NCBI GenBank assembly: GCA_905221605.1
Contig: CAJNDS010000690.1
Span: 1-64,000, forward strand
Direction of reading: 5' to 3'
Length of the DNA stretch: 64,000 bases
From: Symbiodinium natans
Taxonomy: Eukaryota > Sar > Dinophyceae > Suessiales > Symbiodiniaceae
A model generated the notes under the pieces. It was given only the letters and a program-made list of their open reading frames with translations, was not told the origin of the DNA and made no database searches. The translations under genes and the position numbers were made by a program. Positions 63,790 to 64,000 of the stretch are shown in pieces; position 1 is the stretch's first letter; the number at the start of each line of letters is the position of its first letter.

Positions 63790-64000
63790 ATTTCCTACCA
63801 AGAACCAGAGGGCAGGGTTGTTATGCAGGAATTTCAACTGTTGCTGAGACTTCCGGCCTGGACATCATGGACCTGTCCGTCCTGGCATATGCCAGCTCTT
63901 TCTTCGACGAGGAAGACGTGAGGCGTGGTCAACCCCCTTGTTTGCTTGCAAACTTCTCAACATGCAATAGTAAAGCGCATAAAAAAGCAAGAAAACAAAT

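Noticed and set aside
63831-63920. Stretch GLDIMDLSVLAYASSFFDEE resembling an organellar RNA-binding helical repeat
   Set aside because: One short motif at the window edge; too little to assign.

Overview
The window reads as nuclear DNA of a dinoflagellate. Evidence: plant/dinoflagellate-type telomere heptamers (CCCTAAA/TTTAGGG) scattered inside the sequence; a compact intron-rich host gene whose introns mostly start with GC rather than GT; an LTR carrying the 3' half of the dinoflagellate spliced-leader sequence; long simple repeats; and large LTR retrotransposons. No bacterial operons, rRNA, tRNA or CRISPR arrays were recognised. The species cannot be named from sequence alone.

Layout. 1-2.5 kb: unassigned DNA with telomere-like repeats. 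2,543-33,318: one giant LTR retrotransposon on the minus strand, with two 297-bp LTRs that I read as identical and ATAT target duplications. A 13.6-kb DNA transposon (16,343-29,943) is nested in its protease/pol region. Removing the nested element plus one copy of its 2-bp TG duplication restores the pol reading frame and leaves a 17.2-kb retroelement. In transcript order it encodes: Gag with two CCCH zinc fingers; protease; RT thumb/connection and RNase H; integrase; a possible methyltransferase-like segment; RT fingers/palm with YVDD, downstream of integrase, so RT looks permuted or split; then a long 3' coding region with an RNA 2'-phosphotransferase (Tpt1/KptA)-like domain, C2H2 and RanBP2-type zinc fingers, a membrane segment and a phospholipase-D-type HKD domain. 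The nested DNA transposon has 24-bp terminal inverted repeats, a CACTA/Plavaka/KDZ-like transposase exon, several accessory exons, and introns or spacers with extreme repeats (nested palindromes, telomere-derived minisatellite, AT tracts).

33.3-51 kb: gene-poor host DNA with microsatellites. It holds two recognisable multi-exon host genes on the plus strand: an ATG1/ULK-like protein kinase (about 38.2-40.2 kb) and a complete DIB1/DIM1 (U5 snRNP 15-kDa protein) gene with eight exons (45,580-46,791).

51,044-59,921: a complete Copia-order LTR retrotransposon on the minus strand, with 223-bp LTRs that I read as identical, CAATG target duplications and an initiator-Met-like primer site. Its 2,767-codon frame encodes Gag, protease, a methyltransferase-like domain, a 2-oxoglutarate/Fe(II) dioxygenase-like domain with intact metal ligands, integrase, RT and RNase H.

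60-64 kb: mostly unassigned DNA with a dispersed repeat also seen near 41.4-42.3 kb. The most interesting content is the capture of nucleic-acid-modifying enzyme domains by both LTR elements and the unusual order of RT parts in the giant one.
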